DNA of 64,000 bases from positions 1,488,001 through 1,552,000 of the forward strand of contig WHUZ01000002.1 in the NCBI GenBank assembly GCA_015179045.1, written 5' to 3'. The notes under the pieces were generated by a model. It saw nothing but the letters and a program-made list of their open reading frames with translations. It was not told where the DNA came from and searched no databases. Both the position numbers and the translations under genes were made by a program. Of the stretch, positions 12,559 to 23,983 are shown one piece after another. The stretch comes from Kalaharituber pfeilii (lineage: Eukaryota; Ascomycota; Pezizomycetes; Pezizales; Pezizaceae). The number at the start of each line of letters is the position of its first letter. Position 1 is the stretch's first letter.

Positions 12559-14879
12559 CCTGTCCACTTGCTGTTTTTGGATATAAGGCTTCTTCCCCAA
12601 CTTTGTTTTCAAGAAGCAAATTTTCTAACTCGCCACAAGGGGATGAAACTCCTTCCACCAAACCCTTATTGTTTTTGCATACTTGCAGCACCCCGCACCA
12701 GCTTTCTGCCCCATTCACCACTCTTCCCCCCACGGGCCACATGCTAAATTCCTTGTGCGCATGGAAATTCACAGGGATTAGGTGCTGTGCTAAGCAATAA
12801 TCTATTGAGCAGTCACAGTCTAGATTCATAATTATTCATTTCTTGGATTCGTGATCCATTGTGAGGTTCAAGATTGCTGCTGCATATAATGTTGTGTAAT
12901 TGTAGTGATTAACTGTAGATGAAGTGTTGTGAAACACTCGTGGATGCGGAGACCGAGATCATTCATCTATAACTCGCTATTGATGAATGTTTGCTTTCGC
13001 ATACATACCGCCAACTGAAGGAAAATATTCAAGTGCAGCAAGTGTAGACGATCTCTTTTGATTGTCTCCCAAGACCGATCTTGATTGGTTTAATCTGCCC
13101 GCTATTCCTCTTGCAGTACTGGCTCCTAGAATAGGCAATCACTGGTTTTCGTTGCTTCTTTGGGGTATTCTATTCTGTAAATCAGCAGTTCTGCCTAACC
13201 AGACGTACACATCATTTTACCACTAGCAATTAGTACGGAGTACCACAACTCGAAACCCACCAATGTGAACATCCAGAGATTCCGTAACAGTCCTAAGGGA
13301 CGCAGAAGGTGTTACCCAAATTTACAAGCATTATTCTGATCTAGACTAACTCGTTGCCTTTTTTCTTATCAGTTCAGATAACTCCTATGATCATGATTAA
13401 TTCCATAACCGCCCCCCCTTGCCTGATCTGTGAGGTCGTCTTTATTCAAACCTTCTCTCCTCGACTATATATGGTCACAATAATAGGGCCGTTTGGTGTT
13501 CCGTCGACTAGACTCAGCACCAAACAATCATCATCAACCACGTGGCAATATAATTTCAACAAATCACTTTAAAATTCGCCCCAATTTAATACAATCTCCC
13601 TGCCAAAGCACTTCGAGATATGTAGTCATTTATGTTATTTACATTTTCATATAACCAAATCATCAATGCAATCAACTGCAAGCACAACTCCACTCAATGA
13701 TATCATAAACGTCATAAAATATAAGACAAGCTTTAGTCATCATCGTCAATTAGCCATTCCATCTGCCAGTTTCACCTGATCAAATCAAGGAGTGAGCCGA
13801 ACAGATCATCTCGTGTGATGGTAACTGCCTGGGGCTGCGCTGCAGGGGCTAGAAATTTCCTGTTGGATCATGGACATTAATATATCACAAATGAAGCAAG
13901 GCATTGCACTCCAGTCTTACTCAATCTTACCTGAGTCGGTCCAGCAATATAGTCCACGAATAGCAGGATTCCGCATAGAAAACCTGCTGTGTCACCACAT
14001 ACGAGTCCCGACTAGACAATTTTCCTCCTGGTCCCGACTACCTAATTTTCCTCTTGAGATGTTTAAAACCCATGGTCGCAACCTCTATGGAGGATATAAA
14101 ATATTCGAAGCCATCTACGACATCGCGACAGTTGTTAACCCTGAGTATGTCTTCCTCAGATTGTCGTACTGTTTCCATAGCAGCCTACAACCACTATAGC
14201 TAACCATTGTTGTTAGTCTCATTGACGAACATGTACCGTGGCGCCACCCGTAATCTATGAAGAGGGCCAGAGGAAGTCTATAGACTACAAACTCTACATA
14301 TCATGGGTTATGTAGATAAGCTGCAGAGATTCTCGCCTCTAACAAGTTGAAGGTTTCGAAAGTCGCACAGGTTGTTCATATGTTTCCAAGACAATTCACA
14401 ACCCAATTAACACTCCGAATGCAGGCGAACGGAGCTACCCCAGTCAATCCCGTCTTTTTGCCCCGTTGTCGTTCTCCGCTGCTTCTATCATTCAGACCCG
14501 TTTCCTAATCACTCGTCCGAGCCATATTATGGTGGTGGTAGAGTGGATGCGACATTTGTGGTGATAGTTTCTTTTTTTCCCTGAAAACATGACGTTTATA
14601 ACCCCTGCCCCGTAAACAGAAAAAAAAAAAAAAAAAAAAAAAAAAAAGCAATCCGGTTAACACAAAAAAGAGGTACAGTCCACAATGGAAGGTAAATTGA
14701 CAAGGTGAAGTATAGGAATACTACACAGCGATACAGAAAAAAAAAAAAAAAAGTACGGTTTTTGCCCTAGATGTAAATGAATTATCCGAACGTGTATTGA
14801 TGACGGTAGAATGGAGGATGTAGTAATTGTGGCTCTTTCATTTTGATCCGTAGCATCTTGAGTTTGATTCGTGGATTAT
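12559..14879. other. Intergenic, no supported gene; poly-A tracts
   Basis: The 2.3-kb stretch is the promoter side of the phosphatase gene and the 3' flank of the uL15 gene. It contains two adjacent imperfect copies of a 26-bp sequence (tcccgact...ttttcctc) near 14007-14060, a poly-A run at about 14620-14647 and another at 14738-14752. A frame at 13870-14199 is open for 109 codons but has no recognisable domain. I do not call it. Confidence 0.45.
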
Positions 14880-15682
14880 CTAACCAACTAACTCGACGAC
14901 ACCTCCGGCTTCTTTTATCTTCCGCTCTGCTAGCTTGGACACGTGACGGGCCTTAACGATAACTGGGACTTCAGGAAGCCTAATGGCCGTCAGCAGAAGG
15001 CGAAAGAAGGTAATTAGGGTCCTGTGCGACACATACCTTCCCTTCCCGAGAATCTTGGAGTATCCGAGGGCAAGGAGATCGATCACTGGAGCGACATCAC
15101 CAGCCTTCTTGTTGAGGTACTTCTCCCGGGTATCGGCGGGAACAAGGGACCACAGCTTGTCGAGGTTGATGACCGGTTTCCAGTAGTGGTTGTGTAGTTT
15201 GTGAAAGTGTCGCATACCGACCTTACCGAAGTAACCGGGGTGGTACCTGTCGAGGTTGGTTCGGTGATGGTGTTGACCACCAGCCATCTAGATACGGGAA
15301 TGTTAGAGTGCTGCTTGAAATGATTGCCTTCCAGTCTAAGTTTATAGAATGCGGCAACTTACACCACGACCACCGGGATCTAGTAAAAGCATCACCCAGT
15401 CAGCATCTCACGTTATTCGAAAACCCCAATTCTGCTGCGATCATTGTCTCCATCCACATCCTATTCCCAAATCTCCATAACCCAGGCAGTGTAAAACTCA
15501 CGCTTTCTGTGCTTCCCTACACGACCGTGACCGGCCGAGACGTGACCACGGTGCTTTCTGGTTTTGGTGAATCTGGTCTAAGCATGCCCAAAACAGAGTA
15601 CCGACGTCAGTTAGCCTTTGCCCTCAATCCAGACTTTTTGATCTCGTATTCTTCGCAAAGGGTTGGGTGAACGAACCGGCAT
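14880..15682 (-). CDS. RPL28: 60S ribosomal protein uL15 (L28 / L27a)
   Basis: Five coding exons on the minus strand (15682-15677, 15577-15502, 15379-15363, 15287-15037, 14979-14880) sum to 450 nt, i.e. 149 residues, exactly the yeast RPL28 length. Exon 1 codes only Met-Pro and exon 3 only 17 nt. The N-terminus has the basic uL15 block ([19 protein letters not shown]) and the Gly-rich [12 protein letters not shown] turn that contacts rRNA. The C-terminal [18 protein letters not shown] segment spans the last intron, and the end is GGVVELVG. The protein sits near the peptidyl-transferase region of the large subunit. The last intron (15036-14980, 57 nt) has no stop and is a multiple of three, so its retention would add 19 residues in frame. 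Confidence 0.95.
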
Positions 15683-17948
15683 TGCTGTTGATCTTGTGTC
15701 TCTAGTGCTGAATGTCGGTGTTCGTCGATAATTGTGGGGCGGGGTATTGACACTTTTGGTAGAATAGTTGGATAGTACTAGCCCATGGCGTTGAGTGTGT
15801 GATCTTGGCAACGAATCTGTGTGGGAAAGTAGCAGTCACAAAGACTTTTGGTGAGTTGATCATGTGACCAGAGAAAGGATAAGGTCTTTCTTGGCGTTGA
15901 TAATCAGTGTTGAATAATGGGTGTGTGATGGCATACAACTACCCGCGCACTGCACGAGTACTACTCTAGACAAAATATACGAATGGGTTCAGGTGCTCCA
16001 TGAAATTTTTTCAGCTTCATCTGTTTTGGTACGAGACTAAGTTTCTATGTCTATGAGTTATTATTCGGAGCGGGATAAGGGATTATCTCAGCTTTCTTTC
16101 GATGAAAAATAAGATCAGGTAGACCGCTCAGTACAAGCAAGTCGGAAAACATATCTCTGCAATTCTGTGTTAAGTCACGAGTGAAACTGTAGAGGCATCA
16201 TCCCGGAGTCCCGTGGTATATCATCAACGTTATCCGTACAAAAATCTGACTTTTGATTGGGAATTGCAACAAAAAAAAGTAAACTTGTTTGCATTGTCCA
16301 GTCTGCATTCCGTTTTGTTTGACGACAAAAGAGATTGTTTGAAACTAGTTCTTGACATGAATCATTGGACACATATATGGGCGGTTACGTGAGAGAAGAG
16401 ATCGAAAGAGTAGGATAGGTTCCGTTCAAGACGAAGAACTGCAGAATGAAAAGCAAATGCAAGATTGCCATTACTTACAATCAGCATACCAAATCAGGTA
16501 CTCTGCAGTCATATACCAAATGAAAAAGATTTTCCTTCGAGATCTATTTGATTTTCAAAGTTCTTAATAAATATTAATGATGCAAGGGTAAAACGAATGA
16601 TTTCATGATCAGAACAGTGAGGAGAGTGTTTTGATTGCTAGGGGCTTGGCAACAAAATTTGGACTGTCGAATTAGGAAATACCCAAATGAGTAAGCCAGC
16701 ATGCCCAACTCATTATTGCTCGAACTCGATACTTCCTAAGTACTTCATATCCTGAAGCATCCGACATTTCCATGACACCTACTATATTCATATACCCTGG
16801 AGGTATCAATGGCAGGAGAACGGCGGGGATGGCAAGGACCCGGAGCATGCTCAACTCCAGCAGTGGAGGAGCGCTCACAGGACAGGTTTGGAACTTGCCC
16901 GAGTACATTTATTTGTTTCTGGAATAGGCCAACATCGCTATGGGAGAAAGATATTACATCCTAATCTCGAGAAGAGTAGAAGTATATCTGCAGGTACGCT
17001 GGAGTGGATCTTCGGGAGGCCGCCAATTTTGCTTTCTCTTTGTTCGGTATGTTGTTCAGCTTATAGGGAGCCCTGATTTTTAAATTTACTTTAAAACATG
17101 TAGGGAAGTTCAGCATTTTGGAATTGTTCCCCTTTAGTGCTACCTAGTCAACACCTCAGGCTCTATAATGAAATACAATGTACGTATTGAGCGATCATTG
17201 TGTTAGGCTTACTTGCGAAGTGGAGAACAAAGACGAATGTTTCTGACAGCCTAAGGGACAAGTGGGCCTGTCGGAAACACTCGGCATCTCCGGCTTGACT
17301 GCCGGAATAATGACCACATGTTCCCTCAACCTCACAGGGGTCACTCATTCTGCACAAATCTCCAATATAGAGTTGCAATAGAAGCCCTGCACAGGCAGCA
17401 TGCGTCTGGTTTATCCGACACAAGCATACATGAAACGACAGCCCTCCAAACGGCTATTTTGCGGGATCCCATATATTTTCAATATAACCTCCAGTTTTCT
17501 TGGAGCTGGGTAGATAGGGTGCGTTTAAGCATGTCGATATCGATATCGGCAGTTCCCACCCGCAAAAGCTATATGACACACAATTGCAGAGTTTAGCGGC
17601 CCTACAATGCGGGAGGGTCTGTGAGCTATTTCATCCACTTATTTTGGGGTGTTATTCTTGTAAGTCTAGAAATCACTTCCTGACTATACCCATATAAGAA
17701 TACCTCAATCACATCATGAACTCTTCCTTTCAGGCCAAAATGGGCACTGTATCATGCCCAGAAGCGGGAATATCCCACATACCATGATGGGTGTCCGCCT
17801 TCATAAACCTAAACGAGCACCCCTCAATTCCCTTTTCCCTCCCCTCATCACTCTTTTACCCCACCGAAGACAAGTCAGAAATTGAGCTCATAGTGCTACA
17901 AAACTACTGCTTGAGGGCTTACAGTATCTGCGTATTGGCCTTGTTACA
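15683..17948. other. Intergenic, no supported gene
   Basis: The 2.3-kb region lies between the divergent uL15 start and the GH3 pseudogene start. I find no recognisable protein domain, tRNA or mobile-element end. Short frames occur on both strands but look random in composition. Confidence 0.5.
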
Positions 17949-20900
17949 ATGAAGATCTCCGTTGCTTCTGTTTATATTTCAATCCTGCTGGCATCAGCGG
18001 GGAAGGGTGCTAATTCTGGATTGCCAGATGCTTCGTATCTTTCAGATTTTGCGCCTGTGGATGCCTCAGAGCTTGACAAGCGTTAAACCGGCGAAGCACA
18101 TACAGCCCTCCCTACTATTCCACACCTAAGGGAGGATGGCTTTCGGAGTGGACTCCAAGTTACCAAAAGGCTTCAGCATTAGTGGGACAGATGACACTGG
18201 CAGAGAAGGTCAACGTCACTACCTCTATAGGTTGGTCAATGGTACAAAAATCTAAAATGGGGCTCTATAAGCGCTTGTGCTCAGAGGCTGACTGAAATGA
18301 ATAGGGCAAATGCGTTGGCAACACCGGTCCAGTGTCGACTCAGATACCCCTCCATCTACGCTCAAGACGGTCCTGTCGGCGTCAGATATCCGGATTTGAC
18401 TACAGCGTTCCCGCCGGCATCACTACAGGTGCTACGTGGAACAAGCAATTGATTTACCAACGGGCGTACGCGATGGGACAGGAAGCACAAGGAAAGGGTG
18501 TTCACGTTTTGCTCGCTCTAGTGTTGGACCTTTGGGAAGAGTTCCGGCTGGGGGAAGAAATTCGGAAGGCTTCGGAAGTGATGAATATCTGCAAGGATGG
18601 GGGGCTAGAGAATCTGTACTTGTCTTGGTGTATTTTTCTCCTTGCTCCAACTTGTGTCTGCTAACTAACCCCTTGTAGAAGGTATCCAAGATGCTGATGT
18701 TCAGGCCACACTATATAGCCAACGAGCAAGAGCACTTCCGAGGAGGTGCTCACATGGCAAGCACAATATCGAGCAACGTTGATGACAGAACCATGCATGA
18801 GACATACCTTTGGCCGCTCTCTGAAGCAGTAGGGGCTGGTGTTGCATCTGTGATGTGCTCTTATAACATGGTATTACTACATCCCATGCCTACACTCCCT
18901 CCCCCACGTCGGGATTAATGTAGCTGACCTTAAGGATTGCTGTCTAGATCAATGGTTCTTATGGTTGTCAAAACTCCCTTCTCTTAAATGGCATCCTCAA
19001 CGAACTTGGATTCCAAGGCTATGTAATGGCAGATGGGCTGGCTCAGCGTTCTGGCGTTGGCGCAGCCCTTGCTTGTATGGATTACACTCAGCCAGGTGAC
19101 CGTGTTTCATGGGCCAATGGTGCTTCTCTATGGGGACCCGAGCTCTCTCGAGCTGTCCTCAATGGTTCTGTCCCAGTTGACAGACTAAACGACATGGCTA
19201 CTCGTGTGGTCGCCGCTTGGTATCAGCATTGACAAATTAGGAACTTCCCATCTACCAGTTTCAGCTCCTTGACAAAGAGTGATTATGATGTGAGGTACAA
19301 GGGAGTAGGTACTGGCCCATGTATCAAGGTCAATGACCACATTAATGTTGAGACAAATCATAAGGATGTTGCTAGGGCAGTTGCAAGCGAGGGAATCGTC
19401 CTGTTGAAGAACGAGGGTAATGTCTTGCCACTTTCAACTAGCGATATTATTCGAGACTTTGGGAGTGATGCGGGTCCAAACCCAAATGGTCCACACTCTT
19501 GCAATGATAGAGGTTGCAACTCCGGTGTCTTGGGTATGGGCTGGGGTGTAAGTTTGCTCCTATTTAAATACGGAATCTAATTTTTGGAAATGCTGACTTG
19601 ATTATGACATCTAGTCCCGTACAGCGGATTACCCATCCCTCACCACCCCATTGAAGCGATCCAAGCCCGAGCTAACAATGTCTAATCCCTCCTTACTGAT
19701 GCTGTCAACTTCCAGACCACTTCCATGGCATCCACTGCCAATGCGAAGTGTCTTGACTTCATATCTTATGATTCCGGTGAGGGCTATATCACAGTTCAGG
19801 GCCATGCTGGTGACCGCAACAATCTTGCTTAGCATAACGGTGATGTGCTTGTCCCAGGCTGTTGCCGGTGCATGCACAAATACCATTGTTGTAATACACT
19901 CTGTTGGACCCATCATTGTGGAAGCATGGGCGGACTTGCTAAATGTGAAGGCAATTTTGATGGCACACTTACCTGGTCAAGAAGCCAGTTCGGCATAGCG
20001 GATGTGCTCTTCGGCGATAAGAGCCCAAGCGGAGAGCTACCGTATACTATGGGTGAGATGGAATCTGACTGGGGAACATCCAGAAGTGGTTCTGCTGCAC
20101 CACAGCCGTTCACTGAAGGATTATATGTGGACTATAAATGAGTTTCTTTTATTTTAACCCCTATGTCCCCGGATTTTCGTGGAAGCTAAAACAATAAATT
20201 GCGTACAAACAGGTACTTTGACAAGAATAATATTGAGCCCCGTTATCCATTCGGCTACGGGCTTACATATTCCACTTTCAGTTTCTCATCCATGTCTATC
20301 ACCCAAGTGACTGCGCTCACCGAAGCGCCTCCAGCACCACCATCCAAGCTTGCTGTCCCGACATATCCTACTACCATCCTTCCAGCTTCTCAAGTCACCT
20401 GGTCCGCTGTCATCCAAGCCCGAATTCCAAAATACATCTACCCGTACCTGGATACCCTGGCAGCATCACCCCCAGGCAACCATCCTTACCGGGCTGGATA
20501 TAGCACGACTGAGAGGCCACTTCCCCCAAGCGGTGGTGGACAGGGTGGTAACCCTGCCTTGCGGAATGTGATGTTTAGAGTCAGCGTAACGGTGAAAAAT
20601 ACTGGTAGCAAGAGGACGAAGGAGGTTGTTCAACTGTAGGCTTTCTGAGCCTTTTGTGAGCAAATATGAGGGTAAGCTAATATTCGGTTCCTACGACAGA
20701 TAACTTGAGCACCCTGGATATGATACCCCAATCCGCCAACTCCGTGATATCGAGAAGGTTGATCTCGCTGCCGGCGAGGAGAAAGTTGTTACCTCGGAGT
20801 TAACCAGGAAGGATTTGAGTGTTTGGGATGTAAGTGCAAAAAAGCTACACTATCTATTACCTGCACGGAATACTGATTATGTTTCACAGATTCTCCGCCA

Positions 20901-21000
20901 AAACTTGATTATCCCACAAGCTGGCGCCAGGGGCTTCACCGTGCACATTGGCAACAGCTCCCGTAGTAAAGAAAACCAGTCAGATTCTTGGCCTTCATGA
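17949..21000 (+). pseudogene. Decayed GH3 beta-glucosidase gene
   Basis: The sequence reads as a secreted GH3 beta-glucosidase but in broken frames. A signal-peptide-like start (from 17949) runs into TAA at about 18085 after DASELDKR. Homologous segments then appear in shifting frames: [13 protein letters not shown] and [12 protein letters not shown] (18095-18230), the substrate-loop YAQDGPVGVRYPD (about 18357), PAGGRNSEGF in another frame (about 18545), then [12 protein letters not shown], and VMADGLAQRSG carrying the nucleophile Asp (about 19026). A TGA follows the WYQH block (about 19230). The GH3 C-terminal domain (IVLLKNEGNVLPL, GYITVQGHAGDRNN, YPFGYGLTYSTF) and fibronectin-like domain ([16 protein letters not shown]) remain. 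At least three frame changes and three stops make function very unlikely. A functional protein would cleave terminal beta-glucose from cellobiose-type substrates. Confidence 0.9.
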
Positions 21001-21974
21001 CTTGCAGCCGGCTTCAAGCCCCAACAAGGAAGGCTCAAAAGAAAAAAAAACCTTTTTTGTCCCCTGTTTGGCTCAAAAGACATAGAGCTTGCTGTCGTTT
21101 TCCTCGGTTATGATATTCTGGGCAGACCCCCTTGTTACAAAGAGTGAGGTGGTAGCACAAGCGGCGTCTCTTGGCGTAGCGCCACCCCGCACAGAATTCA
21201 TGCATGCTCGACCACCCAATGGATATATGATATGCACCTCGCCAACCAGAGATTGCCGGGTCGCAGCTCCTTGTGCCCTGACGATCCTTTCTTGGCCTTT
21301 ACTAGTATGTACTTAGGCAAGACCCTGAAGAAGGTACCAAGGAGGAGGAGGAGGCACTTATTTAGTAGCAAAGTAGAGTACATAGCTCTGATCGTTCTTG
21401 ACATTGATTGCTTGGCTAATGTGCGGAACATCCATCCATCTCAGCACGAAACGAGGGTCTGAGGAGCTAATTGTCTATGGCTTCCGTTCTCGTCCATTGC
21501 AATGCGCGAATTGATTCCATCAGAAAGGAATGGGAAATAAACATCCAGAATTACAAATTAGAGTATGATAAATTAAAAGCGCGGAGGAAGAGTAATCATA
21601 TGGCCGATTCTCCAATATTCTTTTTGTAAACTGTAATCCCAATAGGCCGCTTCGACCATCCAGCGTAAAGCTCGACAGAAATACAGTCAGTGGTTCGAGA
21701 CTGAACAATTAAGAGGTTAAGAAACCCCTTCAAAAGTTCATCTAAGTCGAAAAACAAAACAAAAAATATTTCTATACCCTTTGTCATATCTAACATAAAG
21801 CGTATTGAAAGCAAAAATTGTAAACCTACAAATTAAGAATTAAGAAAAGAAAATAAACCTTTGTAAACCTACAAATTAAGAATTAAGAAAAGAAAATAAA
21901 CCTTGTAAACCTACAAATAAAGAATTAAGAAAAGAAAATAAACCTTTCCAAATTTCTCGTTTCTATAGGGAGCC
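21001..21974. other. Intergenic between GH3 pseudogene and permease
   Basis: No gene is seen. The right part contains a tandem repeat (annotated separately) immediately beyond the permease stop codon. Confidence 0.5.
21819..21948. repeat. Three tandem copies of a 43-bp AT-rich unit
   Basis: The unit begins TGTAAACCTACAAATTAAGA and ends in a run of AAAGAAAATAAACCT. Copies start at about 21819, 21862 and 21904; the third has one base change (AAATAAAG) and spacing 42-43 bp. The array lies 27 bp beyond the permease stop and therefore probably inside its 3' UTR or terminator region. Confidence 0.9.
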
Positions 21975-23983
21975 TCATTTTGAAATTGGCACCGACTCTC
22001 CTGCTTCCAGCTTGTCGAATGCTCTGAACTGTTTTCTTCCCACAAAGAGCCAGTAGATAATTGCGTACACGATAATCATGACAATGACTACCGAGACATA
22101 ATCTATTGAAGATCATTTAGCAGAAGGTCATTTCAACATCTAGAGAAATCTGAAAGTAAGAAAGGGCAACTGGATTTCACTTACTCATATTCCCGGGCTG
22201 CACTGGCATTACGTACGGAAAACTATAAATCACACATGTAAAACAGCCCCACAGCATCAATATCCCATTCGCCAACCATCCCAACAGCCCACCTTTTACT
22301 TCCGACCTTGAACCCAGCCAAAAACACCCCTTTCTTTCCAGTTTTCTCCCCTGTGCCATCAATAACCCAACAGGAATCATGTAGCTGATATACTGCATTA
22401 ATATCCCCCCCGTAACTAAACTGTTAAACGCCGTTGTACTCGCCAAATAGAGTAATCCCAATACTGCAATCCAAAAGGTGCCAAACACATGCGCTACGAA
22501 TGGGACGTTGAACGGCTGAGGTGCAACTTTTGAAAGATATTTAGAGAGCGGGAAGCCGTTGTCCCGAGAAAATGACCATGTGAGTCGGCACATCCAGGTG
22601 TGGATTGTAGATAAGGCGCCAACGAAGCACGCTATAAGCATCCCCAGTAGGACGGAGGCACCTACCTTAGACTCACGGAGTGCCTGGTAAAAGACCATCA
22701 GAATGGGAACCCCTGTGGGGGTCGATATGACTGCCTCAATGTCGGTGATGACAAAGAATATTGCTATGGAGAAGATCCAGCTGGTGATGAATCCAATGGT
22801 GACTGTACCCATTATGGCCTTGGGGATATTTTTGGAGGGATTTGGCACTGCCATGGCATGAATTAGCCTGAAGTAACGCCGCCATTCATAGAGAAATTAT
22901 AAATTACTTTCTTCTGCAAGATGCACGCAACCGTCCAGACAGCTGAAACCCCAATTGACTCCAAGTAGCCCTGTAAGCACATTCAGTGCATCGCTTTCCC
23001 ATCCCGACATATTCACATAGCCCCCTTTGCCAAATATATCCGCAGCATCAGCTTTCTGGGGAGAGACTGCTAGAATCGTAATTGTAACAGTGACAAACGA
23101 GAATAATGAGAGCCATAGGGATGTCGAGGCCAGATACGGAAGGATATGAGAATAACAATTTAGGAAAAATGTTAAAAAGTTGAGGATTTGATATCCAACG
23201 AAGCCCATCCATGGTTTGTATCCAAAGTCAGGCTTGAATAGAATGACGATTCCGAAGGCGAACTGGCTGGTAATAAGGCAGCAGCTGGCACCAGTTACTG
23301 TGGCCCCGGCCCAAGCGACCACGCCGGTGAAGTACGACTTTGATAAAAACTATGAGCTAACGTATTCTTCAGCAATCACTCAGAGCTACGTACCAAAAAC
23401 CTTCTGCAAGACTGTGGTGCCAACTGGCTGACCCAATAATATTGACCGCCTGTCCAGCAGAGGTTAAACTGGCAATTTAAGCTCAACATGTTGCATCAGA
23501 TCTTACCTGAGTTTGGGTATGCGCTAGCAAGCTCCCCCAGACTAGCTCCAACGGCTATGTGGATGAACAACATCAACCAGGTTCCCCAGATGAAAGTTAT
23601 AGCTCCACCATTAGAGATTCCAGTGACCAATGCTCCGGACACCGCAAGCCATGTGTTTGTGATCTATGTATCGGCAGAGATGTATTAGGATATGTTGGCC
23701 ATAAATAAAGAATCTGGACGATGTGTGGGTGATCGTCAAATTTGCCATCATGGAGATGAAAATATGCATTCTGCGGTAGGTTCGGTTGTCCAAATTCCAA
23801 TAGAACAGGATAACTCACACTGAAGCCCAAAGCCAGACAGCTCAACAGCCCAAAATCCCTCGTCAGCTCCGCCTTGTAGCCCATCTCTGCCAGCCGCTCA
23901 TCGTCTGAATTTGAATCGCTTATTGCCCCTTCCACTGGCGTTGCGACTCCGCAGTTTTTCTCCGGCTCGTCGGCAGAATGCAT
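21975..23983 (-). CDS. APC-superfamily amino-acid/choline permease
   Basis: Six exons on the minus strand (23983-23819, 23663-23507, 23449-23394, 23349-22908, 22847-22185, 22102-21975) join in phase to 536 residues, the usual size of fungal GABA/choline/polyamine permeases (Hnm1, Uga4 group). About twelve hydrophobic helices are predicted by eye. Family marks are the N-terminal LAEMGYKAELTRDFGLLSC before helix 1, LGELASAYPNSGGQYYW after helix 2-3, the mid-protein HLAEEMPNPSKNIPKAIMG loop (split by an intron) and the C-terminal GRKQFRAFDK after the last helix. It should import an amine or amino acid across the plasma membrane; the substrate cannot be read from sequence. A second ATG 54 nt upstream would add 18 residues; I chose the one nearest the acidic family start. 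Confidence 0.9.

Noticed and set aside
13870..14199. 109-codon open frame
   Set aside because: No recognisable domain, no supporting exons, ordinary composition.
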